Source: Brugia malayi
Taxonomy: Eukaryota; Nematoda; Chromadorea; Rhabditida; Onchocercidae
Reading direction: 5' to 3'
NCBI RefSeq assembly: GCF_000002995.4
Contig: NW_025062475.1
Coordinates: 2,944,528 to 3,008,527, forward strand
Length of the DNA: 64,000 bases
Shown here: positions 38,355 through 53,102 of the stretch, piece by piece
Numbering within the stretch: the stretch's first letter is position 1
Layout of the letters: each line of letters starts with the position of its first letter
Position numbers and translations under genes: made by a program
Notes under the pieces: generated by a model
Seen by the model: the letters and a program-made list of their open reading frames with translations, nothing else
The model's database searches: none
Told to the model about the DNA's origin: nothing

Positions 38355-41300
38355 TCGAAATAGAATTTTTAACATCTATTGATATAAGAAAAGACATATA
38401 AAAGACTGCGTCAAATGAGAGGAGACAGATAGCAATACAAATTGCCTTCCTCACATGTCCACTCCTATGCATCTGCAACAGCATTAAATGATTGCAACTG
38501 CAATACGTCATTGCTGTCATTAATTTCAATTCCTTTTCATTTCAACACAATACATTTAACATTTATATCTTTATATTTTATATCAAAGTAAAATGAGAGA
38601 TTAAACTTCATGCTGTTCATTTATTTTGCATAATTTTATTGAAATTATTCAATTTTGTTTACAGATATGCCATAAAAAATATGATTGATAATCGCTGATA
38701 GCATTGTAAGTGTAATTATCAAGTGATAAGCAAAGTGAACATTGGATATTGTTAATCTGCTACAGACTTATGCAGTTTCAGAATCTCAAAGTAATTGATA
38801 GACTAAAAAACTAATGCAAATTTTTTATGTAAGTACAAAAAAGATCGCTAAATAATATCATATTAAAAAAAAAAAAAAAAAAAAAGGGAGACGAAAATGA
38901 TAAGATACAACTATAAAATCTTAATGGAGAATTCATTTAACTGTTATAAACTTTTGACATATTTGTAGAAGTTTTTATTGTTAGATGTGAAATATTTGAA
39001 TTATAATATTCCAGGTTAAAAATTCGATTAAATCTAACTGATCTTAAATATAAATTATGCTAAATCTTGCAAAAAATTTAAACTGAAATATCCCATGATA
39101 TAGCATTGTATTTTAACTAATTATTTTTTGATAAATGAAATAATTCACAGAAACAAATTCAGTCAAAATTTCTTTTTTTTTATAAAATGATTTAGCATTT
39201 ACTTAATTATATCATTTAGTTAAACTGGTTTATAAAAATAATAATCGCTGAATTTTATGGTTCTATTTATTGTGTATGCTTGTCGATTGTTCGTTCATTC
39301 ATTCGTAATCACTTTGAATGATTGCTTAACAACTTTTGCATAAGAAATATTTCAGTTGAATGTCAATTTAGATTTGTAATTTTTATTTATTTATTTTTTA
39401 TGGTATCGTTATAATTAAATTAATTACATAGTGTTTGTTCGCAATAATTGTTTCTGATTTTATTGATTAAATTTGTTGTGTGTGAGTAAAATTTAGGAAA
39501 TAGACGATAGTTGGCTTATTTTATGATCACTAAATTTCATGTGAAAATGAGCTTAAACAATTTAATTGTTTAAGTTTAAATTAGTTTAATTAATTGAATG
39601 ATTTCTTCTTCTCAATAATTTTCATCAACCATTTTCTCTTTTTTTTTTCCGTCATTGAAAAATTCAAGAGTTGAAAATATGACTGATATCAATTAAATGC
39701 ATTTCGGTATGTTTGTTTGAAAGAATGTGTCATAAATTATAAAAAAATAGACTTTTTGATTGGAAAAGTATAACATATTGATAAGAAAAGTTGAAAGGTT
39801 GATTGAAATAAATTATTTGATAAATTGCTAAGCATTAAGCCATATGCTGTATAATGGATTTTGTACAGAAAAATAAGAAATCAAAAGGGGAAGATGAAAA
39901 TTAGTTGGGTTAAAAAAATAGGATGAAATTTTTAGGCTACTTATTGATCCGGAAAAGTGCAGTTGGAATTCGTTGAAAAGACTAGTTGACATTTTTATTT
40001 CCTATATTCTGGCTTCATTCTATAAAACTTATGTTACTTTTTTTTTTTTTTTTTTTTAATAATTTATTGTCATTGACAGTCCTTATAACAGAAAAAAAAA
40101 AATTAAATGTCAAAATAAAATATAAAATGAACTTCTTTGGATGGGTTGTTTCTTGATAGAACTTCAAGTTCTTTAAGATATAGTTGTGATGAAATAAATT
40201 TTAAGCCAAATCAATTTTAAATCAATTTAAGCCAATTTCAATCAAATTCAATTTCATTTAATCAAAAGTAACTAAATTTTTAAAATTATGAGTATTTGTG
40301 AGTAAGAGAATTAACACATACAAATGGAATTTTTTTTTTTTGTGCTAAAAGATGCATTAAATTTTGTGAAGGTTTTGAAGCTCAAAGAAAGTTATTTTAT
40401 ATTTTTATTTTGGCATTTGATTTTTTATTTTCTATTTGTACATCTGCAAATGGTAATGTTGTTTGTTTTACAGAAGGAAACCAAAACAAATAATGATAGT
40501 TTTTTCAATTTATTATTTTTTAGATTTGAGAGAATGCTAAGAATGATTGTTTGCTGTGTTAACATTTAAGCATGCAAAGAATCAGTCAGTAGAAGCTGAA
40601 TACTGTTTCTAGAACTGAGCAAAATTTATTCCATTCTGATATTTTAAGTTTTTTTGAAATTTTGTATTATTATTAAATGAATATTCATTCATTTATCGTA
40701 ACTTCTATTATTTCATCGTGAATTTTCAATTTTTTTTTCTCAATTTATTCTTTTTTTTTCTTTGCTTAAATTAAGTCCATTACTGAAATGAATTTAGCTT
40801 GAAATTCACTTCTCCACAAATATGTTTTAAAGAATTGAAGAAGTAATACTTCAAGTAGAAATATTAAAATAGGAATGAATAAAAACTGAAAACCTGTACA
40901 ACTCTTACCTCTCTTCCACATTTTCGCCATTTCCAATTTATTAAATTTCTCCGTCTTGTAGTTATTTCAATAAATTTATTAATAGATTATAACTCTTCTA
41001 TTTTAATCAGTTATAATTAATAGATTTTTAAAAATGAATGCTTGCAGTAAGTATCGGAACGAAATTATGGTTCATTTTTGAATGTTTGAAAACCTTAAAT
41101 TAAATATTCTATCAAATATTTTTTATTCTCAACTCTTGTCTCTTTCCTGTCAATTTTTGATTGTTTACTTTCACTTTGCTACCATTTCAACTGCAAATTC
41201 ATCAACCTTTTTCTTTGCGCTTTTTTCTCCCAGTAAGACTTGATTTCATTAATGAAATTATAATTTAAATACAAATGTGAAGTAATGTAATAGTTAGAAA

Positions 41301-43788
41301 AAGAAAAAAAGAAAAACTTAGGAATATTGATTTTAAACATATACTTGAAAAAATTTTCGATTTATGTATTTTTCAAAATAAGCTTTAATAAATCGATTGT
41401 TTATTTCACACTTAATATCATACTGTATTATGTCAATATTTATACCGTACTACATTATATACCGTACTTCCATTCATTCTTAATGCATTAATTACTGTAT
41501 TTTAAATTTTTTTTGTATAATTACACAATTCTGTCTTACGATGTTACAAACTATGCAAAATAATGATTCAATGTTTTCGCTTTTTTTTTTCCTTTAGATT
41601 TGAAAAAATTTTTCCATATTATTATTAAATCGATTAGTAAATGTCTGTATGAATTAGTCATTTTGTTTGTTTAAAGAAAATGAAAAAAAAAAAAAAATCA
41701 CTTTAACAAACTATCTTCATCCATTAGTGAAGCATTTACAAAAAGAATAAGCTTTTCAATAAAAAAAAAGAAGAAAAATGACCCATTTAATTCTTTTGAT
41801 AAATGATAGTTTCTCCGCCGCAAATACATTATTTTTATTCTTGCTTTAAAAACAAAAAAAAAAAAAAGCATACAATTTGATGATTGTTCTGTTGAAATGA
41901 ATTTGTTAAGAGTAGCAGAAATATATACGAATAGATCAGAACAAACTTTTGGACAAATTAGAGTAATTATAGATAGCTAGACAAGCGTTTATATGAAAAG
42001 CTTAAAATTAATTGTTTTAGCAAATATAAAGCTAAATTGATGAAATAATTTAATGACAAGTCGTAAAGCTACACAGAATCCTGAAGAATGTAGGAGAGTA
42101 ATAATTCTTTTGACAAAGATAATCGTCTCTTTTTTTTCTTATTCTTTTTATTAAGAATTACTAACCATAACTTCACTAAGAAATTTTATTTTTGGATTTA
42201 TAGCTTTCCCGAAATAGCATTCCAAAACAACCAAGCATTCATAACTTTCCAAAACAACCAAGCATTAGCTATTATTTCGATTTTTTCCTCTTACTAATAT
42301 AAACATGTTTAATTATTTCTCCACAAATTCCAGCAATTTATCCTTCCCTGATTTTATTAAACATAAAAATCTAAAGTATTATAAACACATTAATTACTAA
42401 AAAAAAAGAATGCACAAAATAAGATAAATCCAACTTCACAGAATCAGGCTGAATTCTTGAATGCTTAAAACATGTATTTCACACTTAACAACTAATTAAT
42501 ATATATGCAATGGTGTTTGCTATTCGTTAATTTATATTCTTACCTAACTGTGAAACCTGAATTCCAGAAAAAATTTATCAAAGAATTGTAATAGTGAACT
42601 GATCGATAACTTTATAACTAGTTGAATACAGAGAAAGATGTGTGTCATCTTGCAAAAAATGTATCATCGTTTCAAAATCACACAATATGTGTGTGCATGA
42701 AGAAAGTAATTTTAAAACTATTTTTCTCTTATGCTTTTCCTTTCTTGAACATTTTAATAAAGTTAATTTAGCATTGTTTTGAATTTTTATATCTTTTTGA
42801 TGAGTAATAAAATTTTTACCTCATTTTACTCTATTTTCATTTGAACATATTCATAACGATTATATCCAAATATAAATCTGAGAGAATAAACATAATCCTA
42901 TTCCTGTCCAATTTCACTATTCATTATTATAGAACATGTATTATTGTTGACATTGTCAGTCTAGTTGTACTTATCTTTTTTTTTTTTTTTTTTACAATTG
43001 ATGATTTTCAATTTTAAATGATCATTTGTCATTGCATAGAGAGTGAGAGAAAGAATGCGACACTGCTGTTAATACCATTTTTTTTCTTTCGTTTCTTAAT
43101 TACGAATAATTGAAAATTTCAGTGTTTTTTTTTCTTCGAAAAATTTTGTTACAGTTAAAAATTTCACCTTTACAGATATAATACTTTGATGGTAGAATGC
43201 AATGGCAACAACAAATTATTCTTCCACAATCGAATATAATGTGATGTGATAATGATAGCGATGATAAGAACAATGTGGAGCATTTGGATTCTCAGTTAGT
43301 ATCAATTCTTTTCTTTTATCACAAAATTATTACATATTTAGCTGTTTAATTAATCATTTTAACTCTCTCTCTCTCACAAATTTGCTAATCTTTCAGAGTT
43401 TTTTAATTTTAAAGGTAAATGATTAAAGCTCTCGTATGTGTGTGAACTTTTATCATCAATGTATCATCTAATTATTGTTAATCAACTATATATTGTTATA
43501 ACATGTCTATAATGTAGAAGATATATTAATGTAATACATTAAAAAATAATATAAAAATATATAATATACAAGAAATAACACAGAAAAGAAAAAATAAAAT
43601 GAAATATGTGAAAATTTTAAAAATGATTATTAGGAAGTAAGGAAGAAAGGGAGAGAGAGAGAGAGAGAGAGAGAGACAGAAGAGAAGAGGAGAGATTCTT
43701 TAATAACAAATCTCTCATAATGTCATTAAGAAATTGTTTGATAGTTAACCTTTCAATCTTTAAATTGTAACTATGTAAAAGTATTCTC
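38355..43788. other. gene desert, A+T-rich
   Basis: More than 5 kb with no credible exon, only A/T homopolymers and low-complexity open frames. (GA)n occurs at about 43650-43676. Confidence 0.6.
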
Positions 43789-43809
43789 ATGAAGCATACA
43801 ACACTGGTA

Positions 43810-44306
43810 CAGTCTAATCTACTAGTACAGTCTAATCTACTAGTACAGTCTAATCTACTAGTACAGTCTAATCTACTAGTACAGTCTAATCTACTAGTAC
43901 AGTCTAATCTACTAGTACAGTCTAATCTACTAGTACAGTCTAATCTACTAGTACAGTCTAATCTACTAGTACAGTCTAATCTACTAGTACAGTCTAATCT
44001 ACTAGTACAGTCTAATCTACTAGTACAGTCTAATCTACTAGTACAGTCTAATCTACTAGTACAGTCTAATCTACTAGTACAGTCTAATCTACTAGTACAG
44101 TCTAATCTACTAGTACAGTCTAATCTACTAGTACAGTCTAATCTACTAGTACAGTCTAATCTACTAGTACAGTCTAATCTACTAGTACAGTCTAATCTAC
44201 TAGTACAGTCTAATCTACTAGTACAGTCTAATCTACTAGTACAGTCTAATCTACTAGTACAGTCTAATCTACTAGTACAGTCTAATCTACTAGTACAATC
44301 TAATCC
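43810..44306. repeat. 18-bp minisatellite, 27 perfect copies
   Basis: CAGTCTAATCTACTAGTA repeats at exactly 18 bases from 43810 to 44295 with no substitution in 27 units. A decayed unit follows (CAATCTAATCCC) and a decayed half unit precedes (CTGGTA). It ends about 0.4 kb before the FHIP1 start codon. The open frame reading LVQSNL repeatedly is a by-product of the period. Confidence 0.97.
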
Positions 44307-44723
44307 CGCGACAACGTAACACCTCGTTAGTCTATTCTAGGTGATATTTAGTTGCGAGGTGTAGTTTCGCTATTTATTGCAGCCATATATTACTTTTTAT
44401 TTTGTAAGCGCAAAATGATTTTACCTTTACTCTGTTCGGTTTGTTGTAACAAACATTCGAACAAAATGAACAAATAAAGTGAAATTTTTTTTTTTTTGTA
44501 TTTTATTTAATGATTGGTTCGTTTCCATCACATTTTTTATTTTATCGGAACAAAGAGAAAAACTGGAAGTGTTTAATGTATTAATATGTTCTCTGTACTA
44601 TGTGTTGTTTCTTTAATCAACTCTTTATTTTTTGGCTTTATTTATTAGTTAAATATATTTTTAGTACACTATGAAGGCATTGTACATTAAACTATAAATG
44701 TTTGTTAAAATTTTCTCATAGAT

Positions 44724-47700
44724 ATGCGACGATGGTTTTCCAAATTGGGTTCAACTTCCCTGGCTAGCACATCACGGGTAACTGCTTTCTCTTCTTCTGA
44801 GTCAGCAGCAGTGGAACAACTTGCTGATTCATCTATTCCTCCACCAATAACACCGTTCATCATTGCGAAGCCGGATATCCATTGGAATGTCGATTTTGCA
44901 TCTGATCCATGCTCATGGGAAAGTTGTTTTGATGCACATTGGGAAGCAGCCGAAAAGTTGCTTGAAAATGAAGAGGAGATAAGCTACGAGAAAGTCAGTA
45001 ATTCAAATAAAACATATAACTTGAAATTATGTTAAACAATTTCGCGTACAGTTGATGAATTTACTAGTTTAACTGCAATTCTTTCACTCAAATATTTAAA
45101 ATCCTTTATTATTCGGAATTTTTTTATTGGTAGTATTTATGCTGAAATTCATTTGCAACATTATTTCTTTCTTTACCATTTCTTTTTATTATTCTTTTTT
45201 GAAAAGATGAAAATTTACTAGTTTCCATGTAATTTTTGTAGGTGATAACTGTATTCCAACACTTAAATTGCACGGTGCAGTTGTTAATGATGGAAGCAAA
45301 TGCTCAGCCAGAATCTGCTATTGGCTCCATATTGGATCGTCATTTTACTCACCAAATTATGGAACGAGTAGTTGACTGGGCCATTGCTGCTCCACATTTT
45401 TTAACACCAACATGTCAGGTATCCAGGTTTACTGACTTGAATAAAATTGAAATAGGATGACTAGGATTAGAACATTAGGACTGCACAGTTAATCTTATAG
45501 AACTGCTTTTGGAAAAAATAATGTATAGATTTTTGTGATATAATATTAACGCTATTTCGATCAGTTTTATGGGTCGTAGAAATGAAATTTTATTATTGAA
45601 CAGTCTTTCTGCATAATACAGATGAAACGTTGGCTTTGCTAAGATTTATCATTTGTAGTGTTATGTTTGGTAAAATAATTTTTATAGGCTTTATTTTAAA
45701 ACTTGATGATATTAATGTAAATGCAGAGTACTTCGTACGTCAAACTAAGAATTAATCCAGTATATATATATATATATATATATATTTGTCTTGTCAAATG
45801 CTTTACAAATGACAGTATTCTTCGTCGTTTTCAGGTTAATATGATTGGTCTTTATGAAGTCATTGTTGGAGAAAGTCATACACAGAATCACTGCTTGTTG
45901 GTGCACAAGCCGATGTTACTTCCGTTGCTGAAATTGCTGGATTGGTGTAGAAAGAGTGCAGAAAAGAGAAATTTCACTCCATCTAATACGGATAGACATT
46001 TCGTCTTACTTTTAAACCAGGTTAACACTTGATATAATTTAGTTCTTTTGTAATCTAGTTAACTGTATCTTCATGGTTCTGACCAAAAAGACTTATTGAT
46101 GAGATTAAATAAATTTTATTTATGAACAAAAACAGCATTTTCGTAGTGAACAATATGTATGATGTATGTCCTCCCACAGTATTATCTAGACTTAGTGTAA
46201 GCTTCAATATATTAATTTATAAATATGGATGATACGCCATTAACAAATTTTTTAGAATATTTAACCTTGTATGTACGTATATAAGTTTTCTACAGGAAAA
46301 GCATTTCAGATTTGCACAAAACTAGCGGAAGATACGACGTTGTTGCATTTCTTTTTTGATTTTGATGATGATTGTGATGAGCAGTTTTTGGTATTTAGCT
46401 TGCTGATTCCATATCTGTATGATTCCGGTGAAGTAGGACAGTTAGCACGCGATGCATTACTTCTTATACTTTCCGTCTCACGACGATTGAAACGTGTTGC
46501 TACATTTATCGCTGTAAAGGTTTGCTAAAAATCTTTAATTATTTATTAGTTTTTCTTTTCTTTAGATAAAATAGATAAGTGAAGTTAAGCCGAATGGCGT
46601 ATTTTTGAAAATATTAATCATTAGATGAAATGTTTTGGCAATTATGAGGAGTTGCTTTGCAAGTGGCTCATGCAAAACTTACGTTCGATTACCCATTGGT
46701 CTTCAATTTCAGTATTTTTTTAGGGTTTTTTAAAACCAGTTCTGATTTTCTACAAATTTTTTTCACTTCATTTGTCTTGTCTGATCGCTTTAATCCTGCA
46801 TGAAAATTTGTGCTTTCTGTTGCAGTCAAATTTTTGTCCGGTGGTTGCAACAGGTCTTTCGGGTTGCTTTTCCCAATTATCACGCTCATTTGGTTCAATG
46901 CTATATGTAAGTGACAGCTGGCATAAGATAAATGCCGATGATATCGATTCTTATTCCAGCTTATTGGATTTCCATTCGTCATTAATTTTCTGTAATGCTG
47001 TTATACAGGTTACTGATTTATTAGTTATGTATATTGGTGTTATAATATTAAGGAGAACTCATAAAATTTTAAAATTTCCTTGAAGAAAAATTTTCTTCAT
47101 AACAAAAGATTGAAGATATATGTTAGAATTTTCATAATCACTTTGTGAAAAGCTTTTTAGGTTGCTCATGGTTATGTTGTGTCACAGGTCATTAGGTATG
47201 TCTATCACGGGTTTTTGCTTCCTGTCGTTCTACCTTCATTGCTTCAGGTATCATTCCTCATAGATGGAACAACAGTCCTTAATTTTGAACAAATTTAATT
47301 TTATAACATTATCTTATTTACATTCCATATTCTTTTTGTTTTATTTAACGCAACATTTTAGAAGCCTATCTTTTAACAATAATTTTTTCAGGGTGGGCAA
47401 GATGAGCTTATCTCATCAACAGCCTATTATCATCTTTGTTTGGATAGTGTCACTGAGACAGTACTTGTACAAACAATTGTAAAATTGCTTCTTAATGAAA
47501 GCTGCGAAAGTAACAAAACGGTGCTTGACGTTATCGTAGAAAGGATATCTGCCGGAAATCGCGTTTGTTTTCTCATCCCAAAATTGTTGTCCTTATCTAA
47601 TCAAATATTTTGATTTATCATATTCAGTAAATAACGAAAATTTATTTTTTCCCAGAACTATCAAAGTTATTAAAAAGTTTTTTTTTTTTTTTTTTTTTTT

Positions 47701-50180
47701 TACTTTTCACAAAATTTTTTGTACGAAATTGATTTTAATAAGTTATGAAGATTTTCACATTACGAGAAGTTAACAATGCAGTTTTAGAAATTAGTTGAGG
47801 GTTTTGTCGTATTTTCATGTTCTTATATTATTTTTGTATTCGTATTCTTATTTTCCAGCTGAGCCAAGTTAGTTTATCGTTGGTAAGAACGCTGATTGAT
47901 TTACGGTGCGAAGACATCATGTTCGATCTCGTTTTCAAGTAGGATATTTTCTGCATTTTTGTTTTCAGATAATTCATCAATTTTGCCTTAGTTCGGTTGC
48001 TTTATAATTTCATCTTTTTAAGAGGTCTTGAGTTGAAAAAATGCCCTCAATTGATACTATGAATTTTTTTTAGATATCTTCTGCCTTGTACATTCCTACA
48101 ACCTAACCAAACGCTTCATTTGAAGAATCAAATGTATGTAAGGACTGCTGCTCAGACTTTATTAACGTTTGTTCCTGAATGTACATATAAATCTTCAGCA
48201 GTAAGTTTCTAATACATTCGTGTTTTTTGGTTGTGCTAATTCGTTTCTTTTTATTTAGATTTAATTTATTTATTAACATTTACCTTAGACATGTTTTAGC
48301 TGTGTTCCCAAGAAACTCTTCATATTTATCTCTCTGAATGTCGAAATTATGTGCAAGAAACAACAGACGCCTGTTGTGAAAAGTGGGTTTGGAGTTATGA
48401 TGGTCGCAGTCCATTTTTTATGCCAAAGATAAATTCAGACGAAGAAAGTGCGACTAATTCCAATGGAGTGAGTAATTTATTCTTCAGATAGGTAAACCTT
48501 CATTATTTTCAAATAAAACTTCAATATGAGATATTGCTACAAAACTTTGTTTTTTGTAAGCAAAATTCACTGTGATACAATTCAGTTCCCACATCGAAAA
48601 ATATCTTTTTTTGATAAAATTGAGTTCTCGCCTGTTCATTTAAAAAAAATTCATGGTTGATATTGCTTTTTTGTTGATAGCTTGTAAAATTTCTACCAAA
48701 TAAATATATTTTGGAGCAGATTTTTCATAGCTTGATCTTGCTTTGTTTATTTCTTTTATTTTATTTTCTTCTTTTTATTTAGGCTTTTGTTCGACATTCT
48801 TCAGTACGTTCATCAATGGCCTCAGCGCGAAATGGTTTGAATCGGTATTTCGTGAGCCGAAATGCTCACATTACTGCTGATAGTTTACGTCAACATACTC
48901 CACCACCGGAGCTGGGAGAACAGGAATCGTCATCAAGAAGTAGCTTTCCATACGATATAGCAGATTCATCATTAGTTTTGGATGATGAAGGCGACGAACT
49001 TATTATACCAGCTTTAACGTTAGTTTTGTCATAATCTGATGTTCTTGCTATATGAAATGTTGATGAGTTTTTATCTTTTATGATTTATTCATCCATCTTC
49101 GTTAAATTTAAGTTGAAATTACTCAGTACTAATACCTATTCATTTAGACCCACATCACTTATGATGATGACGTCATCAAGTGATTATTTTCAATTTGCAT
49201 ACGGAGAATTATCGGAAACTGACACAGAGGCGATCAATCCCAGCGTGGTCAGTATGAGTGGAGCGCCAGCACAATCAATTTCGGACAAAGCAAGTTTGGC
49301 AAGCACAAGTGCAAATTGTGATACTGATATTGAAATGGCACGATCGTTCGTTCTGAGAGGATGGGGACAAATTGAGGTGCAGTTTAATTCGAAATCCCCC
49401 GTATACCTTTCAGTAAGCATGCTCTTTGATGCTTCAAATAAATGAAGTATTGTTCTGAACTCATTCTTTACTCTGGAAAAATTTCTGTGCATATGCTTTC
49501 TTTAAAAGTCAAAAGATCTATTCGCTTATACTTTGGAAGTCAATCATGCATTCAGGATACGGATACTTTTATGGCATTAATGGACAGAGTACCGGCATCG
49601 AAAATAAAGCATTCTTTGGAGGAAAATATGGCTTTAATTGATTCGCGAATTCAATATCTTGAGGAATTGAAAGCTGAAGCCAAACTGCAAGATTTGGAAA
49701 GTGATGGATTTAAAAGTGATACAAATAACGACAACGATGATGAAGATCCTGCACCATTAGGGAAGCCGATCGAATGTTTTGGAAATCAAGGTATTTTTTC
49801 AATAAAGCACTGTTATTTGCTTGTTGTAAATTAATTGAGAGCTTCAACTCGAAACATTCTGGTCAAATCTGACTTGTTGTCTGTCTCCTAATAGTATCAC
49901 AGAAACAATATTTCCTTAGGAGTTTATCTTTATAATGTATTATTTATCCACTTTGTTAACTTTTTGCATATGAGTAACATGGGTTGACAATGTCATTTCT
50001 TTTATTAGCAGTATTATTTATCTTTTTAAGATTTATTGGTTTTGAGATATTCATAAGACTCATTAGATGTGCTATGTATTAGAATTTTTCTTTCTCATCT
50101 ATATATTTTCATATCCAATAAGAAATGAAATGCTAGGTAGTCGTACTGAAAAAGTTATCTTTATATCAAACCAGATAAGT

Positions 50181-50211
<31 letters not shown>

Positions 50212-52144
50212 GTATATATCTTTGAAGTGAATGATTTTTATAAAGGTGTCGGACCCTTCCTTGAATCTATAATGCGTTCCTTGGAGAATATGCTGGATAA
50301 TTCGTTATATGTGACACTACAAACAACATCGGTATTAGCAGCACTTGCATCATATCCTCAGCCACTCATTGCTCATTATTTGTTTGATCAGCGCATGCTT
50401 TTGCAGCCTAATGTGAAAAATCTTTTTAAGGTAGGTATGAATTGTTCTCAGAATTTTAAAAATTTTATTTCTGTGTTCGTCAATTTTTTCTTTTACTTGA
50501 TTTTCTTCCTAAGGTTATGGATTCGCTAAAAACGCAGATTGATGCATATGCATCATCACTCGATGGTTTTGATGTTTTGCTGGAACGAGGGATTAAATTT
50601 CTGCGATCAAGGGCTGAACGCTATGAGAAAGTAAGTTTCTTCCAATTGTTTATCCTTACAAAGATTTCTGAATTTTATTCATTAAAAGTTTTGATATTAA
50701 AGGTTGTGGAAAGTAGTCGGCGTTTACGATCTTCTGAATCCTTTTCACGAAACGGCAACATGGAAGGGAGGAGTTCTTCGAGAGGTTTATTTAATAGGTA
50801 ATTATTATTCTATATTAATTGGTTTTGTTATTTTCTAACATCAATATTAATATCTTTTTTGTCAGTACAGATATCAAAATACCTATGATATCATAGTTAT
50901 AGTTGCACACATCTTTCTGTTGAAGATTAAATTTATTATGATACAAATAATTTTGTCTCGACATACTGAAAATTATACAGGAGTTTCAAACTATCTGGTT
51001 ATGATAAGTTGCTAAAACTGTGCAATAGAAAGTTTCTGTAGCAGAAAATTATAAATATTTTAGAGAGATTGAAGTTTAATAAATGTCTTTTTTAGATTCA
51101 GATCTTCCAACAATAAGCGCCTCTATCCCAGTAACGATTCTTCTCATCCACATGAATTTCGCATTTATACACACAAAGCAATTGAAAGCCGTGATGTAAC
51201 GTTGGATCATGCTCGAGCAAAGCAGTTTGTTTTCGCAGCTATCATACTGTCGCAGTTTTGCCAGGTAATCTTTGTCCATTAAATTTACTAGTTAAAATTT
51301 GAATCAATTAGCGATAGATTCACTTGGTCTAATTTTATGTTTCTTGTTTCATAGTGTTAGCTTTAATACAAACCTTTCTTGACAGCTAGATGTTTCCTGA
51401 CTTTCCTGAGATAATCTATTGATATCAACCGTTTAATTATTACATTTATCATTATGAATAAATTGAAAACTTCTCCGTGCTGTGGAAGGATTAGAATTGG
51501 CAGAAAAGGAAATTTTTCTTATATCAACTTATTTTTTTTGGATCCATTATTTCATTCACAATTGTTCTCGGAATTTTTTTAGTAATTGTTAGATTTTAGA
51601 ATACTGACAAATTTAACAGTGGATAACTATCAAAATGAGATTCACATGATTTAGGTTACAATGTGAAATTTTGAGAAATTAGAATTTTTTCGCTTAAATA
51701 TGTCTCAGCGTTTTTCTTTCAGGAATTGGCTGCTACGGTACTGCAACATTCCACCGTTGTACCGCGGCCAAAAGGTAATTTGAACAGAATGTGGTGAGGC
51801 GCATTTGCGCTTATCCTTTTTTGGTTGAATTTGGAAATATTATGGTTTTGTGAAACGTTCAGTTTCGCCGGCAAAAGATTATCTAAGGCGGGAGGTCAAC
51901 AGTGCTGGTAAGGATGCCAATTGTTGTGCTGACTGACTTTCCCGCTTTTTTTATTGATTTTTTGTGAAATATTTTGCATAGTTGTCTTGCTGTTATAATT
52001 TGTTAGTTTATATTAGAAATTTGCTTCTTTTCCATTACAGCACCACTCTGTGGGAAAAGTTGTAAATACCTTCAAGGAAGAAAAGAACCAACCATTCAAA
52101 GGCTATTATGTCCTCAAATGTCAATTATGGCGTCATTATTGTAA
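44724..52144 (+). CDS. FHIP1: FHF complex subunit, HOOK-interacting protein FHIP1-like
   Basis: FHIP proteins link FTS and Hook to vesicles for dynein transport on early endosomes. 20 exons: 44724-44993, 45242-45418, 45835-46020, 46310-46519, 46826-47008, 47161-47247, 47392-47562, 47859-47938, 48074-48200, 48300-48467, 48783-49018, 49148-49376, 49556-49790, 50246-50430, 50514-50630, 50703-50797, 51096-51264, 51723-51774, 51863-51907, 52041-52144; 1041 residues, close to human FHIP1A. Matches: DPCSWESCFDAHW at 61-73, the helical N-half with HKPMLLPLLKLLDW, the signature CPVVATGLSGCFSQL, YHGFLLPVVLPSLLQ, and after an acidic Ser-rich middle GVGPFLESI and LYVTLQTTSVLAALASYPQP at about 787. The FHIP1 subfamily fits better than FHIP2. 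TTTTCTCATAG two bases before the ATG fits trans-splicing. The last three small exons give an unrecognised C-terminus and are less certain. Confidence 0.92.
45759..45784. repeat. (TA)n microsatellite
   Basis: A TA run in FHIP1 intron 2. Another (TA)n lies at about 50183-50208, in intron 13. Confidence 0.85.
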
Positions 52145-53033
52145 CTTGAAACTGTGAATATTTCAGGTGCTCGTGATTCTTCACTTTAGCTGCTAAATTT
52201 CTACTGATAAAGCAACAAGTTCTGAATGAGTTATAAAAATATTGTGTCGACATTTGAAAATATTTAAAACCGTTGACAGGAGTGAAGAAGTAATCTAATT
52301 ATGAATGTTTGAATGAAATTGCTTTCATCTTAGTTAATTGTATAAACTATACTGTATATCTTTTATGTAACAAAATGCATAACTTATTTGTTAGCTATAA
52401 AACTGAATAATAATTGCAATTCATGAATGCCTCTTTGTTGCTCCATTTTTCTAAACTATCGTTTTTTTTTTTTTCTTTATGCTAAATTTGTAAATAATAA
52501 AATCCTCAGGTTTGCATGCATTTTTTTGAACAATTTGAAATATATGAAAAAAAAAAAACAAATTTAATGATGCAGACTATGATGTATAATGTGCAAATTG
52601 ATGCAAGTTGCATCTTTAAAGGTAACATTTGTGAATAATTTAAACATTTTCACTACATAAACAAGTTTATTTCACAAAGAAATAAATGAATTGTTCACAA
52701 TTTCTCGTTATTTTATAGATATTGAAGTGATTTATATAACTTTAAATTTTATTAAAATATTAAATAGCCCAATGTTGCAGTAAGATTGGTTAGGAATGGC
52801 TTGAGAAATTTTTTTGATAATTTTAAATAATACTGAATCAAAAATTATTGAGAATGTTAAAAAGGGGAAGGACAATTAAAAGAAATGAGTTGAGGAAGAG
52901 TTAAAATGTCTAAAAGTTAAAGAAATGTTCAAAATGACTAAAATCTGACCAAAATATCCAACCCAAAGTTTACTGTATAATGCACACAAAAAAAAAGAAA
53001 ACAAAACAACAAAACTGAATCAATCAATCAAAC

Positions 53034-53102
53034 ATACATACATGCATACATACATATTACATAACATTACATACACACATGCATACATACATACATACAT
53101 AT
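53034..53102. repeat. (ACAT)n repeat
   Basis: Interrupted runs of ACATACAT and ATGCATACAT, a compound tetranucleotide microsatellite. Confidence 0.85.

Noticed and set aside
43789..44319. 176-residue open frame of repeated LVQSNL
   Set aside because: Created by the perfect 18-bp tandem repeat; no start context, no unique sequence and no domain.
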